Of a DNA stretch of 53,357 nucleotides, positions 51,457 to 53,357 are shown piece after piece. Made by a program: the position numbers and the translations under genes. Origin of the DNA: Gammaproteobacteria bacterium (GTDB lineage: Bacteria; Pseudomonadota; Gammaproteobacteria; Competibacterales; Competibacteraceae); NCBI GenBank assembly GCA_024235135.1, contig JACKMZ010000015.1, positions 1 through 53,357 of the forward strand. Direction: 5' to 3'. Numbering within the stretch: position 1 is the stretch's first letter; every line of letters starts with the position of its first letter. The notes beneath the pieces were generated by a model, which saw only the letters and a list, made by a program, of their open reading frames with translations, searched no databases and had not been told where the DNA came from.

Positions 51457-51870
51457 ATGAGCACTCCCTTTCAAATAGTTAACGGCTGGCGCATGGTGGA
51501 TTTCGGTAAGAATCTTGCTCAACTCCGCAAGGCCCGTGGCTTGACCCAGGCTGAACTGAGTGATCTGCTGGATATTCAGCAGCGCTTGATCGGCCGCTGG
51601 GAGCAAGGTCAGGGTAAGCCGCAGTTTGATTACATCCTGAAACTGGCCGATGTGTTGGAGGTCAGCCTTGACCGCTTACTGCGCGGCAGCGATGCGACGC
51701 CCTTGCCTGCCTTTGCTATTCGCAACAAGAAGCTCCAAGAGTTGTGTCGGCAGGTCGATCAGATGAAGCCACAAGAGCAAGAGGTGATTTGTCATTTTCT
51801 GGGCCTCGCGGTACGCCAGGAGCAATTGAAGAAGATTGTGGCGCAACCGCTTGGCCCGCTGCATTCGTAA
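51457..51870 (+). CDS. Xre-family helix-turn-helix regulator
   Basis: The 137-residue protein has a Cro/cI helix-turn-helix (FGKNLAQLRKARGLTQAELSDLLDIQQRLIGRWEQGQGKPQFDYILKLADVLEVSLDRLL) and a helical C-terminal region that may dimerise. An internal ATG at 51493 (MVDFGKNL) is a possible alternative start. It is divergent from the primase gene across a 94-base AT-rich region containing GTCAA-GGTTATAT-TTGAC (about 51379-51396), so it probably controls both. Confidence 0.85.
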   Translation: MSTPFQIVNGWRMVDFGKNLAQLRKARGLTQAELSDLLDIQQRLIGRWEQGQGKPQFDYILKLADVLEVSLDRLLRGSDATPLPAFAIRNKKLQELCRQVDQMKPQEQEVICHFLGLAVRQEQLKKIVAQPLGPLHS

Positions 51871-51884
51871 CGAGGTCAGTCACC

Positions 51885-52064
51885 ATGAATACGGCTAAAC
51901 AAGACGCTTTAGACGCGATTGAACGGTTACCCAAGAGCGCCGATATGGATGAGATTATGTACCGCCTGTATGTGCTGGATAAAATCCGTAAAGGCCGGCA
52001 AGCGGTAGCCGAGGGAAACACGCTCAGCAGCGAGCAGCTCAAGCGTGAGATGGAGCAGTGGTAA
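51885..52064 (+). CDS. Small ParD/RelB-like antitoxin (59 aa)
   Basis: A short, charged helical protein (MNTAKQDALDAIERLPKSAD...) that overlaps the next gene by seven bases. The pairing with a RelE/ParE-fold toxin defines its role. Its N-terminal half resembles no clear DNA-binding fold, so the operon may rely on the Xre regulator upstream. Confidence 0.75.
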   Translation: MNTAKQDALDAIERLPKSADMDEIMYRLYVLDKIRKGRQAVAEGNTLSSEQLKREMEQW

Positions 52065-52351
52065 TTTGGTCCCAACCGGCCAAAGCGGATTTACGCGCGA
52101 TCCATGATTACATCGCCGCCGATTCAAGCTACTACGCCAAAAAGCTCACCCAGGATATTGTCACGAAAACCGATGTGCTGGTGGAGCTGCCACGCATCGG
52201 TAAAATGGTGCCAGAGTTGGGCGATGAGGCCATCCGCGAGTTGACCGAGCCGCCGTATCGCATTATCTACGAGATTAAAGGCGAGGACGTGTTTGTGCTG
52301 GCGGTCATCCATCGCCGCCGGGAGTTGCTGCCCGAGATGGTGGAGCGCTGA
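52058..52351 (+). CDS. RelE/ParE-family toxin
   Basis: From a GTG at 52058 the 97-residue protein has the ParE pattern: IWSQPAKADLRAIHDYIAADS, VLVELPRIGKMVPEL, and the C-terminal RELTEPPYRIIYEIKGEDVFVLAVIHRRRELLPE. The family includes gyrase poisons (ParE) and ribosome-dependent RNases (RelE); the sequence looks more ParE-like, since the cluster of basic and acidic RelE active residues is not obvious. Confidence 0.9.
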   Translation: MVIWSQPAKADLRAIHDYIAADSSYYAKKLTQDIVTKTDVLVELPRIGKMVPELGDEAIRELTEPPYRIIYEIKGEDVFVLAVIHRRRELLPEMVER

Positions 52352-52530
52352 GGTTGGCGGGCTTTCAGCAAGGCTTGCCGTTCCCAACCTGACCCCTACG
52401 CTAATTAGCCGTTCAACCGGATGGCTCCGCCACCGGTTAACTTATCACATTAGCCCCTACCTCGAAAATGGCGTTGGGGCTTCTCGATCGATGCGCTTCC
52501 TGCGTCAGCGCACCCTACGCGGGCTTATAG

Positions 52531-52749
52531 TTAATCAAGCTTTATTCGTTTCTCGATATAGGGAGTGAGCAGATAGGCGACAACGAAGCAGGGAACGACA
52601 AATGCTTCCGAAAACATGAAAGGACCCATTCCAAACGCGAACACCATGTCCAGCACCATAACCACCCCGACCACTAACGTGGTTAGCAAAAACGCATAGA
52701 ACATTCGATTGATAAAGCGCAATGTCTCTAACCCACTCAATTGCAACAT
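52531..52749 (-). CDS. Small membrane protein with two helices (72 aa)
   Basis: From the ATG at 52749 the product has two hydrophobic segments (AFLLTTLVVGVVMVLDMVFAFGMG and AFVVPCFVVAYLLTPYI) and a basic tail. A modest AGAAG lies just upstream. No family is recognised. The surrounding bases contain short CACCCTACG-type repeats, so it sits in a small patch of decayed sequence. Confidence 0.45.
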   Translation of the reverse strand: MLQLSGLETLRFINRMFYAFLLTTLVVGVVMVLDMVFAFGMGPFMFSEAFVVPCFVVAYLLTPYIEKRIKLD

Positions 52750-52915
52750 TCTTCTGTTGCATTCCTAACCACGCTTGCCCCTACAAAGATAGCTGCAGAC
52801 ATATCAAACCCGTATGTTGGCCCTCCACATTGAAGATTTTGGTACAAATGACCGAGTGTCAACTTTGTACATGCTGGCCCTCCTCCCCATACGCTAGCAG
52901 CGGACCCAATGATTG

Positions 52916-53357
52916 CTAGGCCATTGGCAACATCAGTAGTTGGGCAATCGCGATAGTCATACCACGGCCACCCCGATGCACCAGCAGGTACTCCATTTCC
53001 GTCAGCCGGGCCAGGTGGACTTTCAACGCGGTGTCGCTCCAGTGGGTAAAGGCGCGGACATCCCGGCGACTAAAGCGATAATCGGCCCGCTTCATGGCCC
53101 GGACCTGACAGCGTTCGCCGACCCAGGTGACCAGCAACCCCAACAACTTACGGGTTTGCGGCGGCAGTTCATCCAGGGTGCGGCCCAGCACTTCATGGGC
53201 CAGGCGGTTGGCGGTGGCGATCGTCCAGGGTGACTTCGACATAGCGGAGCGATTGGCCGGCGTGGTTGACCGTTTTAATCGGCCGCTGATGCTGATGCAG
53301 TAAAGCCAGGCTATCGATCAGGGTGAGGTATTTTTCATGATCGCGCCGGGTCCGCGT
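52916..53357 (-). pseudogene. C-terminal fragment of the plasmid primase, frameshifted
   Basis: On the minus strand from the right edge the frame reads TRTRRDHEKYLTLIDSLALL then RYVEVTLDD. It shifts near 53223 into IATANRLAHEVLGRTLDELP...RRDVRAFTHW and ends at 52916. This is the C-terminal part missing from the primase gene at 48987. The first codon at the edge follows directly on the last native residue (DTR) of that gene. A frameshift, or a two-base sequencing deletion, splits the fragment. Confidence 0.8.

Overview
The window looks like a stretch of a gammaproteobacterial mobile element, either an integrative conjugative element or a large plasmid. The DNA is mostly GC-rich. It carries a Dot/Icm-like (IncI-type, MPF-I) conjugation apparatus in several blocks, a C-terminal tyrosine recombinase fragment at the left edge, ParA/ParB genes, plasmid-type primases and many accessory inserts. 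No rRNA, tRNA, CRISPR array or housekeeping gene was seen, so the host cannot be named from this window. A purple-sulfur or Competibacter-like gammaproteobacterium would fit, but that is a guess.

Layout. 1-1 kb: end of a tyrosine recombinase and a small unknown gene. 1-5 kb: DotA/TraY, a TraX/IcmV-like protein and an exported protein. 5-9.3 kb: two unknown genes, a TOPRIM-ArdC fusion and a Tat-exported M15-like peptidase. 9.4-11.6 kb: an AbiE toxin-antitoxin pair between imperfect 0.43-kb direct repeats, then an IS remnant. 11.7-15.4 kb: the T4SS core (DotF-, DotG-, DotH- and DotI-like). 15.5-19.7 kb: YqaJ exonuclease, an unknown gene and a truncated methyltransferase/helicase gene. 19.7-29.1 kb: the diversity-generating retroelement (DGR) island. 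29.1-32.7 kb: ParB, ParA, a second ParB-like gene, palindromes and VapBC. 32.9-38.8 kb: the coupling-protein block (DotM- and DotL-like). 39-47.3 kb: AT-rich cargo with a methyltransferase, BrnTA, IS66, IS630 and a toxin-like gene. 47.5-53.4 kb: an IS3-like element and a small replicon-like module with a split primase, a regulator and a ParDE/RelBE pair.

The centrepiece is the DGR island. One reverse transcriptase, one Avd accessory protein and one 124-bp template repeat (TR) serve two variable repeats (VRs) of the same length. Each VR is the 3' end of a separate sensor-like gene. VR1 and VR2 differ from TR at 16 positions each, and 14 and 15 of these are adenines in TR. This is the signature of adenine-directed mutagenesis. 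Both targets are STAND-type NTPases ending in an FGE-sulfatase (C-type-lectin-fold) domain, and the variable residues lie in that fold.

Each sensor has a candidate effector gene directly upstream: a lipase-like alpha/beta hydrolase for the NACHT protein and a TIR protein for the other. The hydrolase, the TIR protein and the N-terminus of the second sensor share a Death-like adaptor module of about 70 residues. The simplest reading is a pair of self-diversifying, NLR-like immune or conflict switches on a conjugative element, fed by one mutagenic machine. That reading is inference; the TR/VR pattern and the domain layout are seen directly.
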